NCBI GenBank assembly: GCA_027405735.1
Contig: JAPEHQ010000015.1
Location: forward strand, 248,001-312,000
DNA: 64,000 bases
Direction of reading: 5' to 3'
Source: Mucor racemosus
Taxonomy: Eukaryota; Mucoromycota; Mucoromycetes; Mucorales; Mucoraceae
The position numbers and the translations under genes are program-made. Positions 48,761 to 60,315 of this stretch are shown here, piece by piece. The first letter of the stretch is position 1, and each line of letters begins with the position of its first letter. The notes beneath the pieces are model-generated. The model ran no database searches. It was not told where the DNA came from and worked only from the letters and a program-made list of their open reading frames with translations.

Positions 48761-51725
48761 ATGGCATATTCAATTGAACGTTCGAAAGCTCCGTTAGTAT
48801 CAGCCGATCCTAATAAACATGTTGTTGAAGAAGGATTTCCATTATATCTATCCAAAAATACAAATCGATGTAAAATAGAAAAAAAAGACCCCCTATTTTT
48901 CGTTTTTATTGACAGTTTATCATTTATTTCTAGTTTTACAGTATTTCCCAGAGGAGCAAGTAATAGAAAGAACAAACGATTTCAAACCTACTCCTCGTGA
49001 TACAAAGAAACAGTTAAAATCATGCGCAAGTTGTAGCTATCTTGGTGCAAAAATGTGTAAATTAATGAATTATTTATAGGCTTTCAAAGTATACAATGCT
49101 GCTCCAGAATTAGCAGATCTATCAAGGCAAGATTTGATCAGCATTATATCCGAAGATATGTCTACAGCAAAGAAATTCGAGCAATTAGATCCTCTAAAAG
49201 GAAATGGTTTAGCTATTACAGATTATTTGGATGCATTTGAATTATACGTATTTGGTGGAGGACCATCCATGTCTAATTTAGGTAAAGTATACCTCATAAT
49301 TGAGATATTACATACATTAAACAATGCATCTGCATAGTTTTATTAGTATCAGAAAAGAAACAGTTTGATACTGTAGATTTTTCAGTAGATATGTCATTGG
49401 ATTCAATAGACATCAAAGAAACCATAGATCTAAAATACCCAATAAGACAGATTCATATCGCACCATTATCAACATGTCATCATATTATATTTGCCGTGAG
49501 GACAACATCGACTATTCATCTATTTACATATGACCATGAGGAAAATCTAAGGCAGTTACATTATCTAAATTTAGCAGAAAAATCGGTTATTGATCCAAGA
49601 ATTGATTATTCAATGCCACTTCATGTTGAATCAAGTCCATACAACAAATACGAATATTTATATACCACAAATAATGGCTATACATCTGTCATTGATGCAA
49701 TGCATGATAGAGTTATTTTTGCTGATATTGATCCTATACCAGACAATTTAAATTATATTTCTCGATGGAGATCATGCGCATTTGGAAAAACACCTTTTAC
49801 GATATTATTAGCCTCTCCTGAATGCATTAGAGAATGGAATTATAGCGTTAGTTGTCATGTTTTGATTATAATTCATCAATTGAAAGTCTAATTAGCATGT
49901 CATTTATAGAACGACATGATACAGGTAAACACCTTGGCGATATCAAATGACCGGATCGTTGCATTTAAAACATCTTATAAATCTCAAATGTATTGTTTTG
50001 CAACATTTGAATCAATTGTTTTAATGGATAGTAAAAGAAAAGAAGCCCCGGTTATGACATGGTTACATGGTTTGAATGATGGTTTACCTTCAACTATTGT
50101 TCTAGAAGAGCTATCTAATCAAAATTGTAAGTTTTTTTTAAGAAATAAAAGAATCAAATAATGAGGGGGAGAGGGAGAGGGAGGACAATAGGGAGCTTGC
50201 ATTTTAAAAATTATATTTAGGGCGAATTATTGCATTTTCAAATGAAACGCAACGTGCTACCATGATGGAATTACATTATGTAAATAATCCATCACAAAGG
50301 TAAAATTATGCAATATTAAAATAGGAGGAGGTTAAATAAGGCATTAACATATTTGAATCTAGCATTGCACCAACTGTCAAAGTCCTTGGCTTATATCAGA
50401 TGCCATTATCTGCAAATTTGTTTGATGATTATTTTGATTCAGAAAGCCGAATTCGATCAATGGGATTGACATTTAATGTACGAACTGCAGAAAATGAGGA
50501 CACTACAAAAGGATATATGATGTTTAGTTTTACTCGATTATTTGAAGATGGATCTGTCAGGGTACAATATTTAGCACTATTATCAACTAAACCCGAAAAG
50601 GTGGAAAGTGGCCGTTTTCTAACTAAACCTCGGTTTATCATTAATTCTTCCAACACAAAATTTGACAAATTGTTGAGTGAATCAAAATTAGCAATGTTAC
50701 CTATGAATAACAGTAAACGCCGTGGAGATGTCGAAGTATTCAATGTCAAAATGGCAAATTTTGAATCGTATTTAGAAGAGGACATCAAATGTGGATTAAC
50801 AACATTAACAGAAGGTTTCAAAACAGAGGTTGCATCTCGAGTTCGACAATTGAAGATGCCAACGACATTGTAAGTATACTGTATTTCTTTTTAGAAAGGG
50901 GGAACACTTTGCTAACCTATTCTTGTTAGTCGTGAGTTGTTTGATGGTGGCGCTTACCAAGATTACGATTTAGAAGATTTGACAGATTTCTTGGATGAAA
51001 TAGAAATGCATGAAGATATAGAACGTGGACGACAAATAACTATACCCGGTGTATTACACCATTGTAAACCTGTAAATCAAGATTTGAATCGAAAATTAAA
51101 AGAAGCCTATGAAAAAGAAATTCAATTATCAAAGATTATTATTCATCCTCTACCTCATGAAGACGACCCCAATAAATTTCAATATCTTGGACGACAAGAG
51201 GTTAAGTTTGCATCTACTACCACATCAAAAGTACTATCCCATTGCTGGTCAATCGACGATTCAAGATTTGATAATCTGACATTCCCTCAATACGACACAT
51301 CATCTCTAGCCAAACTTGAAGAATTCCCCTCTGTAAATATATATAAAAGAAGACGTTCATCCACAATTCCTTTCCCTGATCTCACCATGGATCGTGAACA
51401 TATGGAAGATCAAGAGGCTATCATGCCTGCCGTTGTTAAATCTACACCCATCATTTCCAAAATGAAGAAAACCAAAGCTATTTCATTACCACAAAGCAAC
51501 CACACACAGACAGAATCTGCAACTACTCAGCAATACGCTTCAACGCAAGTGCTTTCTCCACATCGCCCAACAACCCAATCTCAAAGTCAAAGTTTCTTGG
51601 TTCCTCACAAATCTGCAAATGCGTTTGCAAAGGTATCTACACAGCCTGTGGAAGGTGCTTTTGGATCAAGAAAGAAATCTGTACAGAAAAAGAAAAAGAA
51701 GACCAAATCTTCAGGCTTCAAATAA
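48761..51725 (+). CDS. RNA polymerase I initiation factor, Rrn6/TAF1C-like
   Basis: Eight exons (48761-48869, 48934-49025, 49080-49281, 49338-49846, 49910-50126, 50221-50299, 50363-50869, 50930-51725) give 836 residues. The N-terminus MAYSIERSKAPL leads into a beta-rich region with repeated WD-like segments, including WRSCAFGKTPFTILLASPECIREW, which resembles the W..G.hP..L.....V...D motif of Rrn6/TAF1C propellers. The C-terminus has a Ser/Thr/Gln-rich linker, then VEGAFGSRKKSVQKKKKKTKSSGF, close to the conserved GAFGGR..KKKKKR..GF end of this family. These proteins are the largest subunit of core factor/SL1 at rDNA promoters in the nucleolus. The intron after exon 2 has a GCAAGT donor. Assignment is from pattern and could be wrong. 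Confidence 0.68.
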
Positions 51726-52538
51726 TCTATATTTCTTCTGTATAATCATCAACTAGTCTATTGTAGTTTAAAAAGCATTATTATAATTGTAACATTATGC
51801 AGCATCGTTATAGAGCAAACGCCTAATTTATTTACTGCTAATTTCTGATGAATCTTCTTTTTTTATCAATAAAAGACGCTTTTTTACTACATTTAAAGTA
51901 TTTTTCTAATTGTAAAAACATAATTTAACTTTGCTTTTGTAACGTTGAGAGTTTTTTCTGGCATGTCAATGATATTTGCTTATTTTAGTTTCGTTAGAAA
52001 AGCTTTTTCAGATTTGTTTTTGAACTGTTTTAGAAAGAGTATTATTAGTGTCGACAATTGAAATGCCAAATATGACCCTTTGTAAAAATAAAACAAAAAA
52101 AGCTGAAATCAGTGCACTTAAGCTAGATAGCACAAATAAAAAAATTTCTATGCAGTTTTGATACGTTGAAGACATTAATCCACACATTTAAATTACTTTT
52201 TAGTTTAAATTGGTGATGATAAAAACTCTTTGGAATGAAGTTATCACATTGAAAACATCACTTTTTGAAAGACAGAAATCAAAACTATGCTGCTCTTGTA
52301 AAGATCAAATATGCAAAATAATACATAGAAATTGCATTATAAAGCAAATCCAATACAAATCCTGGGTATTTCTATATAGATCACATGTAAATTTTGAATA
52401 AAACAAAGCCGAAAAAACTCTTTTATGCAGCAAATATTGAAATGATATGATCTTATGCCCTTTCTGTATTTATGAAGTAGGCCTATTTATTTTACACATT
52501 TTGATAGTTGATTGGCCTAAATTCAAATATTGCTGATT
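51726..52538. other. Intergenic
   Basis: AT-rich spacer between convergent genes. A 63-codon frame at 52210-52401 has no ATG and no recognisable content. Confidence 0.5.
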
Positions 52539-53731
52539 TTAAAAACGCTTCATTCTATTCTTTTGGTCATAGAAACGATAACCAAGGAAGAGAACACCAA
52601 CGAGACCACCAGCTAAGAGCATCTTGAATAAAACGCTGAGAACACCACCAGAACTAGACTTTTCGTTTGGTCTAGCGATTTGAGGAGCAGCTTCTTTGAC
52701 AGCAGGAGGAATTGATTTGGTAAGAACGGAAATGATATCATGGTTGTCTGTAACTTCACCAGTATGTGCACTGAAACCGAGATAAATTTGTTCAGGAAGA
52801 ACAACATCGTAAACCTTGAAACATTTATCCCATTCATCTTCTTGACGCCACATTAAATCTAATTGAAGGTAGTTTTTCTTGTGGTATGTTAAACGAGCAC
52901 GAGTAGGGTAACCCTTGGCTCTGAAATCAGCCTATGTAAGCCTGTTAGTTTATAGCCTCAGAGGATACATTATACATAACTTACTTCACAACCAGCAAGT
53001 TCAGTATCACTGCCATCTTTGTCGTTATTATAAGTCTTCATTCCATCACCGAGCATTGCCATTACATAAGGGAAAGTGTGACGCTAAGGATATGAAATCA
53101 ATACATTGCTATTCGATTTAGCAATTGCACAAGACTTACATGAGATCTTTCATTATCATAAGTATCAAAGAAAATACCGAGACCCTCAAATCTATCAACA
53201 GAACCGAAAACAGGGCCTTCGCTCATTCTTTGCTTGGTGAGCCACACTTGAGATTTGTTCAGTTGCAATTACTTTTTGATATCATTTACATTGCACACTT
53301 ACTAGCAAAACCATCACCATAAAGATGTCCAGAGTTACCATCAACTCTAAATTCAACTTCTACTTGAAAGTTATCACCGATTAAAGGCTTTTGAAATTAC
53401 AAAAACAATTTAGATATTGAAATGAAATTAATGAAATCAAATATTTACCAAACGAGACCATAAATAGCCCAGTTGAGATTGCTTTGTTGAGGTTAAACGA
53501 ATTTGATGGTTGGTATTAATAATGGTATTTCCAGCAAAATCGAACCATCTATTCTGAAGTTCATCGTCTACATAATATAAGTTTTAATCAAGTTTTTCTA
53601 TAGTCCAAACAAAATCATTTACCAATATAAGGCATGGAAATTGAATGAGTTCTCATGGAAGCAGTTCCTTGAGCAAGTACAGATGTACAAGCTGCAATAA
53701 CGGTTGAAAGCACTACAAAAATGGAGCGCAT
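52539..53731 (-). CDS. L-type (legume-like) lectin of the early secretory pathway
   Basis: Six exons (53623-53731, 53449-53567, 53303-53387, 53140-53246, 52985-53083, 52539-52931) give 303 residues. A signal peptide (MRSIFVVLSTVIAACTSVLA) is followed by the lectin domain: NRWFDFAGNTIINTNHQIRLT, SQLGYLWSRLPL, VEVEFRVDGNSGHLYGDGFA, GLGIFFDTYDNE (metal-binding loop) and LGFSAHTGEVTDNHDI. Then come a Pro/Ser linker, one membrane helix (FKMLLAGGLVGVLFLGY) and a short basic cytosolic tail ending KRF. This is the ERGIC-53/VIP36/Emp46-47 plan: cargo receptors for N-glycoproteins between ER and Golgi. There is no long coiled-coil stalk, so it is closer in size to VIP36 than to ERGIC-53. Confidence 0.92.
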
Positions 53732-53883
53732 TTTGTTCTTTTTTGCAATCGTTTATAAGAGAAAAAGAAAAGAAAAGAAGAACAAGTGTACAACAGACTG
53801 AAAGCGCGTTTTGTAATAACAATTTAGAAAAATCAGACGGATATTCAATTGAATTCCTAATTAAACTAATAGTGGGATCCCCT

Positions 53884-54867
53884 TTATTTACGACTATTCA
53901 ATCTTTCGACAATTTCCTTTTGAATCTTTGCTTGCTTTCTGCTTTCTTCCAAAGATCCTAAGCTTCTTAAATCATTAACAATGTCTTTGGTCTTTCCGAA
54001 ATAAACTTCTTGCAATGAGTTTCGCATCTTCATTTCCATGTCTTCGACCATACGTCCAATATTGGCAATGTGAGCAGCTGGGTCATCAACAGGGAAATCT
54101 TGTTCGATCTGTCTAGTCATACTACCACTCAGGTTCAAATTACCGAGATCCTGATTGTTGGTAATCATGTAAAGCATAATTGTTGATGTTAATTTGTATT
54201 GTGCATTGCGTCCACGTTCTTGAACCTCAAAGACATGAATAGAGTCCCAGGCACCCTTCATACGTCTGGCACCATCACCAACTTTATAACGCTTAATATA
54301 GATATTCATAAAAGTAACATCATTTGTTTTTACCTTTCTTAATTAAAACAACAACAGCAAATTTATCGTCAATTTCGAATGCATAAACCGATGAAACACC
54401 GCCTTCATAGTACATTTCACGGTAGGTATCAAAAGCATCGTTGGCAGCGACTTCCAATTTACGAAGAGTTGGTGAAGGAACAGCTCCATCAGATAACTCA
54501 GGGTCATATTCATTACTCCAAGGTGATCTATTGACACGTATTAGCTCTATTGTATGCTCTTTCTCCCTGTATAATCTACCTATAAGAATCACCATCTCGG
54601 TTATAATCACAAATAAGGTAATCTTTGCCTGTCTTTGCACAACGCTTTACTTTTAATGGTTGATCAATAGCTGACAATAACTCATCTGCCAAGTCAGGGT
54701 TTACCAAGTCAAAGAGTTTAGCCAAGTTCTCCTCGACGTTTTGAGGTGGTAAACGACGCATCAAATCCAAAGCACAATCAAACTGGTCACTCTAAATAGT
54801 TTTATAAAAAAAAATTAAAATGTTATATTAACTTGAAATATTTGCTATCTTTGTCGTGTTTTACCAT
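53884..54867 (-). CDS. CAP2: F-actin capping protein beta subunit
   Basis: Four exons (54865-54867, 54580-54791, 54334-54527, 53884-54281) encode 268 residues; the first coding exon is the ATG alone, spliced to [17 protein letters not shown]. With the alpha subunit it caps barbed ends of actin filaments in the cortex. Highly diagnostic segments: [86 protein letters not shown] and [19 protein letters not shown] end (here [17 protein letters not shown]). It is intact and full length. Its stop codon is 152 bp from the start of the lectin gene, on the same strand. Confidence 0.97.
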
Positions 54868-55279
54868 CTTGTTTTATGTTGTATAAATAACGAAAAAGGA
54901 ACTCGAAACAAGAAGAGTGGGTAATCATCAAATGAAGTAGTTAATAGTATGGCCTTCGGGTGTGTATAGTAGAAAAAATGCACGTCATTTGAGATTCAGG
55001 CAGCTTCTTAATGGAGGAATAGTAGATAATCATACAAGAGATCACAACCCCATTGTAATTGTATTATACATATACAGATAGATCTATTTGGAATCATGTA
55101 TAATTGCTATATTCGATCCTTTAAACGTAGTTTATCATAGGGCTTAAGAAATGTTCTGGTAAAGCCATTTTGTTTGTAAAATGCTGATTTTCAACACCAG
55201 AGCAGACAACCTTTTCTAAAACTAGATCTATACCAAATAGCTTGTAGGATATGCCTTAGACACTGCTTAACCGATATGA
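54868..55279. other. Intergenic
   Basis: Upstream of capping protein beta; AT-rich with no recognised element before the R1 repeat begins. Confidence 0.45.
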
Positions 55280-55912
55280 GCTGGTTGCATTATGCTATCT
55301 ATTCCTAAATCTATTTTATATCTCACAAAAGACTTGAAAAACACGTAAAATACACACTTTTTCCTTAAAAACTGGATCCAACTTTTTATTCCTACTCTAT
55401 TTTTTTTTTCACTAAATAACACCAAGAAAAAAGTATATGCCAATGTACCTGAGATGCTTAACTTTAACCCAAAAATGAGTATCCAGAAATATCCTACTTT
55501 TTGCAGGTGGTATTAATTTTGTAGTGCTAATGTTTCAGATTTTTACGCGCAATTCATTGCTAAAAACCAAAAACTTTGAGACTCCATATCTTCAAAAAAA
55601 ATTAAGCTATACTAACACTTCTTAATAATAAAACTTACTTGTTTTAAAGTACTTTATAACATATTTTAGTATAAAAAAATTCTGATTACTTTTATTTTTT
55701 TTCATTTTTTTGATATTTTTGTAGTAGATTTCAAAATATTTGTTATATTGAGCAGCATTTTTTTACATTTGTATCATAGATCTTGCTGGGCTCTCTCGGA
55801 CCCAATTTAGTTTTTTTCAAAATATTAATTTTTCGTAGAGATATCCTCAAAAATGTGTACAAAGAAATACCCTTCAATTTCTCCCCTGTATACCCTCATT
55901 CCAAATTCTGAA

Positions 55913-56640
55913 TGCAGTAAATTATGATCTTATTTACTAAAATAAAAAAAAATATAAAAAATAAAAGCAGTAGAAATACAATTATAATCAGCTAAAGTTT
56001 TTATTACAAAAGATTTCTGAAGAGTTAAAATAATTGAAAAGTATGAGGATATTTATAGTAATTTGGAGAACTTGGATACCATCAGACTTGAATGGATGTA
56101 TATTTAGTAATCATCCAGTTTTGAGTACATTGTTATTGATTTGATATTTTAAGGGGTAAATTGTGTAGAGCATTGACCATAAGGGATTGTATGTCAAGTG
56201 TGACAATATCGACCTTTTGGGAAATGGTTGTTTTGTTTATTTCTGTTATATCTATTTTATGTAACCTTGATTTTTAAGGGGTAGTTTTTTTATATGCTTG
56301 AATCTTATTTATACTGATGGTGCAACTTCGATATAGATGAGTAGTTGACTAAATTGATATCTTTGTTTATTATCATTATTGATTTGGATAGAATCCTGTT
56401 TTGATATATATGTCATTTGTGTAATTGATTGCGCCGTGATCAAGGGTGCTATCATCTACACGACATGTATGTTCAAAAAGGGTATTTCATATTTTTAGCA
56501 TGCGTTTGTTATTGTGTTCAATTGAAGCGTTTGTTCATTATCGTTGTTCACATTTCAAGTGGCATCATATTTTATGAGCGACACTTGGAATTTAGGTTGT
56601 TTTATTTTTATCAAGCGTTTTAGTATATAATTCCACTGCA
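55913..56640. mobile_element. Solo LTR, family L3, inside R1 copy C
   Basis: A 728-bp element beginning TGCAGTAAATTA and ending TTCCACTGCA. Flanked by CTGAA at 55908-55912 and 56641-56645; removing it and one CTGAA restores the R1 sequence. It is the inverse-orientation partner of 6587-7313, collinear with it over its full length. Confidence 0.9.
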
Positions 56641-56955
56641 CTGAATTTGAAAAAAAAATGACAAGAATCTTGATTTCTCTGCGAAAACTGTAGCTAGAAA
56701 ATTTTTCAATGGCTCGATCGATAGGTAATTTTGCTGTGCATTATCTCCATTGCTTAAATTTGAAATATGGTTGATTTATCGAGACTTTGTAAATTAAAAT
56801 CAACGCAAAAAGTCTCGATAAATCATTTTTTAAAATCAACGTAAAAAGTACCGTTTATTAGAATGAATTAAATATGGGTTTATATAGTTATTGGAATTGT
56901 GTGATAAGATCTAATGGACAGGGATCCATTAGATGTGACAATAGATATTATTATT

Positions 56956-57675
56956 TGATTTATCAAAATATGTTTAGGTTAAATAAAATTAGAAATTTAA
57001 TCAAGTAAAGAGATATCGTTTATTGGAATGAAACTAATAGGGTTTATATACTATTTGATTTGGGGAATTAATGATGTGATAAGGTAGTTTAGATATTATT
57101 TAATAGTAATGTGTTATGTTGGTATATCATGTTGGAATATCGCACTGTGTAGGAATGGGCTTCGATTCGAGTTTGAATCGAGTTTTAACGGAAACGGCCA
57201 TTCGATTCGAGTTGGAAAACGGCCCGTTCTTTTGTAACCCAGATAAAAAACGGGGTGGGAGCAAGTATTGGTTTGCCTTAAGGAGGCTGTTAATAGCAAC
57301 ATTGTCAAGTTAATATGGGATTATGAATTGATAATAGCATATTTGACAGTTTCACAACTTGAAGTATTTTTTCAATCCTGTTTTCGAGCTTAGCTAACAA
57401 AAAAAAAAAAGAAGAAACTCGAATACCCTCATTCGAGTTTGCATAAAAAACGGCCCGTTAAAGCAGTCAAACTCGGTTAACCGTAATACGATGCGTTGTT
57501 TGTGAAATCCTAGCACTGTGTATCATGCTTTACACCATGCTTCTATACCATGCTTCTATACCATGCTGTTAGGAGCATTGTATAGTTAATATTTAATTAA
57601 GGAACTTCCGGTTCCGGATCTGTTATTGTTTACTTTTTTGGATTTGACATGATCCGGTTTAAGAATGATACATCA
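56956..57675 (-). mobile_element. Second LTR nested within the L2 LTR
   Basis: Begins TGATTTATCAAAATATG and ends AAGAATGATACATCA. Perfect TTATT duplication at 56951-56955 and 57676-57680. Without the hAT-like insert and one 8-bp repeat it is about 349 bp. Its left part (ATATCGTTTATTGGAATGAA, then GGGTTTATATACTATTTG) resembles the corresponding part of L2, so it is a related but distinct family. Confidence 0.85.
57150..57512 (+). mobile_element. hAT-like MITE, copy 2, perfect 8-bp duplication
   Basis: A 363-bp element beginning TAGGAATGGGC and ending GAAATCCTA, flanked by identical octamers GCACTGTG at 57142-57149 and 57513-57520. Eight-base duplications and TAGGxxTG-type tips are characteristic of the hAT superfamily. 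It has no transposase, so it depends on an autonomous relative. It is the innermost and youngest layer of the nest and nearly identical to copy 1 at 18643-19005. Confidence 0.88.
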
Positions 57676-58255
57676 TTATTAATGTGTATGGATATAACAT
57701 GTTATGTTTCAGTGGTAATATTGCTATAAGTTATGTTTCATTATTAGTTCCTGGGTGACAGGAACCAGTTACTGGATAGGTAATATCTGCTAGATTTGTC
57801 GGAGCTCTTCTATATATCGAATGTTGTAATTCTGATAGATCAATGCTAATGAAAAATAATGTGTATTTTCAAAAACCTCTAAAATTTCAATTGCATTTTA
57901 CGCAAAATTTAATGTGAAATGTTCACCTGAATTTTATTTAAGTGGATGCAGAATCCAAAATTGTACAAGAACCACTTAATACATTAGCTCAGCTTACTTT
58001 GCAGTTCATGAGTTACTAAATGAATTTGTTTTTTCGATCATTTTCTGAGTGATTTGGCATATCGATTTTGGGATTCAGTTAACATAGGCTGTAAACTGTG
58101 ATTTGAACTATTTTCTTGATTACCTCGACAAATAATCAATATTTTTCATTGAAACAAAAAAATGTCAAGTAGATTTCAATTGGATCTATCTTATGAAGAC
58201 TACAAAGAATTAACACCTTAATATAGGTGCTCAATTTTTGCCATTGATTTTAGGT

Positions 58256-59339
58256 CCATGTTGGTAATTGCCCAGCCTGTGCACTTATTTTCTGGTTTTA
58301 ATTCTTTAATTTTCGGACATATATCAATGGTCTATAGAGCAGATGTATATCCTTTTTGAAGATTTGACATAATGGCATAATTCGACTCAATATTAGGCGA
58401 AAAAATTCAAAAAGTCCCGTGAAAACCATTTGAAACCATCCAAAACCTACTTTTCACAACCATAAAAAAACTAACAACAAAACTTTATCTCGGTAGATTT
58501 TGATCCTAAGAACTTCCTACTTCACATGAGAGTATATAAATACACACCTTTGACATGATGATCCCAAAGGGCGACTTTCATAACGTACTGTGTATCAAGA
58601 AAACTGTTACCAAAATGCATCTATAGCTTACTGATGCGCACTTTTATTAAAATCAATTAAAAATACAATCTCTGTGAATACTGCTACTATTGATCCAAGT
58701 AAGCTGCCACTTTAAATGATGGGCACAGGTATGAATAGGTACTAAAAATATTTCAGATATATATATAGCAGCTTCTTCAATGAGTCATTGTGGATTTTGA
58801 GAGTTCCTGGTGGATACATACAACCTTATTTATAAAAAGAATGATAATAAAGACTAGTAACATTTATCATGGAGAACGTAGGCTTTATTGCTAGAAAAAC
58901 TAATGGCAAAAGAAATAACCAAGAGCTTCTAAGTGAGAGTTTTATATTATATGTAGATAACGATTATTTCCAATACAATAAAATAAAGACTACAAGTGAT
59001 TACATCACGAAGAACGTAGGGACTTTATTATTAATAAGTTAAAAAAGGAAGCCAGGGGCCATCAGGTCCTGGGTTCTAAAAGTATATATAACACTTCAAT
59101 TCCTCCATCTAGATGTCAGGTTCAATATGGGATTGAAATGAGATTTAACATAAATAATAGGCAAAGACCTACTACACTAGGTCTTGGTTTAAAAGAATGT
59201 TTATAAGAATTACATTTCAATATGAGCTATAAATGTAATTGGCTCCAAAAATGGCTGTTTAATATCCTCGAAAACCAACACATTTGGTAAGTTTGAACAA
59301 TACGTTGTTTACTTGCTATTTTCTATGTATCACACCTAC
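58256..59339. other. Gene-free DNA with two direct-repeat pairs
   Basis: Imperfect direct repeats of about 46 bp (AATAAAGACTA..GAACGTAGG..CTTTATT) lie at 58848-58893 and 58984-59031. A further segment at 59072-59200 (TTCTAAAAGTAT, CAATATGGGATT, AATAATAGGCAAA) recurs at 60325-60420. These look like pieces of decayed LTRs. No gene found. Confidence 0.5.
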
Positions 59340-60315
59340 TAAGGCTAAGTATAAAACACGAGCCGAGCCTTAGACGAGCTTGATCAAAGCTCGCGACAAC
59401 GAGCCGAGCTTTTGACTTCCTTTTAAAAAGCTCGTGTAGGAGAGAGCGAACTTCTGCCTTCTTTTCAAAAAGTTCAAATTTAATAATAATTAGTAAATGA
59501 TATAACACAATTGCTTTGGATAATTGCCAATTGACATTCATAAGTTTGCTTACTTTAGATATTTGTCACTTGAAAGGTAAAATAAAGCTCGTACTGAGAT
59601 GATGAGTTCTAGTGGCTACATAAAAAAGCTCGTCGAGGTTGAACGAGCCTTTTTGTAAGCTCATCTAACTTCAACGAGCCTTGAAAAAAGCTCGGCTACA
59701 TAAAAAAAGCTCGGCTTGTTTCAAATAATTAAGTAATTTAAGGCTAGTAAGCTCACCAGTTCCCGCCGAATATGAATCTAAATGAGCGAGTCCTGTGCTC
59801 GGGCTCGCTTGAATTGTGCTTTTTTCAGGTTACGACTTGCTTTAGCTTGCTTGATTAATTTTTTTTAGCAATTTCCTGCTTGGCGCTCGACGAAAACATT
59901 GAAAGCTTGCTTGTATGCTTGCTCGAATTGCTTCAAATTGAAATAGGCTTGCTTGCATGTAATACAGGGAAAATTTATTCAGTTTACGTAATTCTCACTT
60001 TAAAAATGTCAAACTGCATCACATTTTGAACCAGTATTAGGCTGAAAATATATAGTACCATGCTTGCGCTTGCACTCGGATTTGCTCGCTTGCTTATATG
60101 CTCGTGCTCGACTTGCTTGACTTTTTAAAAAATTAGATAATGCTTAATTTATGCTTGCTTGCTTGCTTTCAAAACTAAAAATGCTCGACATACAATTGCT
60201 TGATGAACCTTTACTTAGGCTCGGATTTGCTTGAGTAACTTTCAAATATTTTAGACTCGGCAAATGCTTGCTGAAACTGCTTGCGCTCGCTTGGGCTCGG
60301 TTATTTTGCGAACGC
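59340..60315. mobile_element. GCTCG/GCTTG-rich element, possibly hAT-related
   Basis: Nearly 1 kb with tens of copies of GCTCG, GAGCC and GCTTGC on either strand, in a genome where such words are rare. The left half favours CGAGC/GCTCG and the right half GCTTGC/GCTCGC. The edges resemble each other as inverted repeats: AAGGCTAAGT...CGAGCCGAGCC at the left and, reversed, CAGGGCTAGCGTTCGC..ACCGAGCC at the right. CAGGGCTAG is a typical hAT tip. No transposase and no clear flanking duplication, so class and edges are tentative. Confidence 0.45.

Larger units (their letters stand above)
56772..57842 (-). mobile_element. Solo LTR, family L2, interrupted
   Basis: Reverse-oriented copy of 3326-3652. 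It starts TGATTTATCGAG and ends GATAGATCA, with near-matching flanks ATGGT (56767-56771) and ATGCT (57843-57847), a 4/5 duplication. The LTR is split at 56955/57676 by a younger insertion. It also contains an extra approximately 40-bp duplication of its first bases (AATCAACG..AAAAAGT) compared with the first copy. Confidence 0.85.
55280..58255 (-). repeat. R1 repeat, copy C, broken by nested insertions
   Basis: R1 sequence is present as three pieces, about 55280-55912, 56641-56771 and 57843-58255, which are collinear with copies A and B once the insertions are removed. The first gap is an L3 solo LTR; the second is an L2 LTR that itself contains another LTR and a hAT-like element. More diverged than copies A and B, so probably the oldest copy. 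Confidence 0.85.

Noticed and set aside
57114..57313. Possible CRISPR-like array from repeated TTCGAGT and AACGGCCCGTT words
   Set aside because: The words are subterminal repeats of a eukaryotic DNA transposon; spacing is irregular and the host is a eukaryote.
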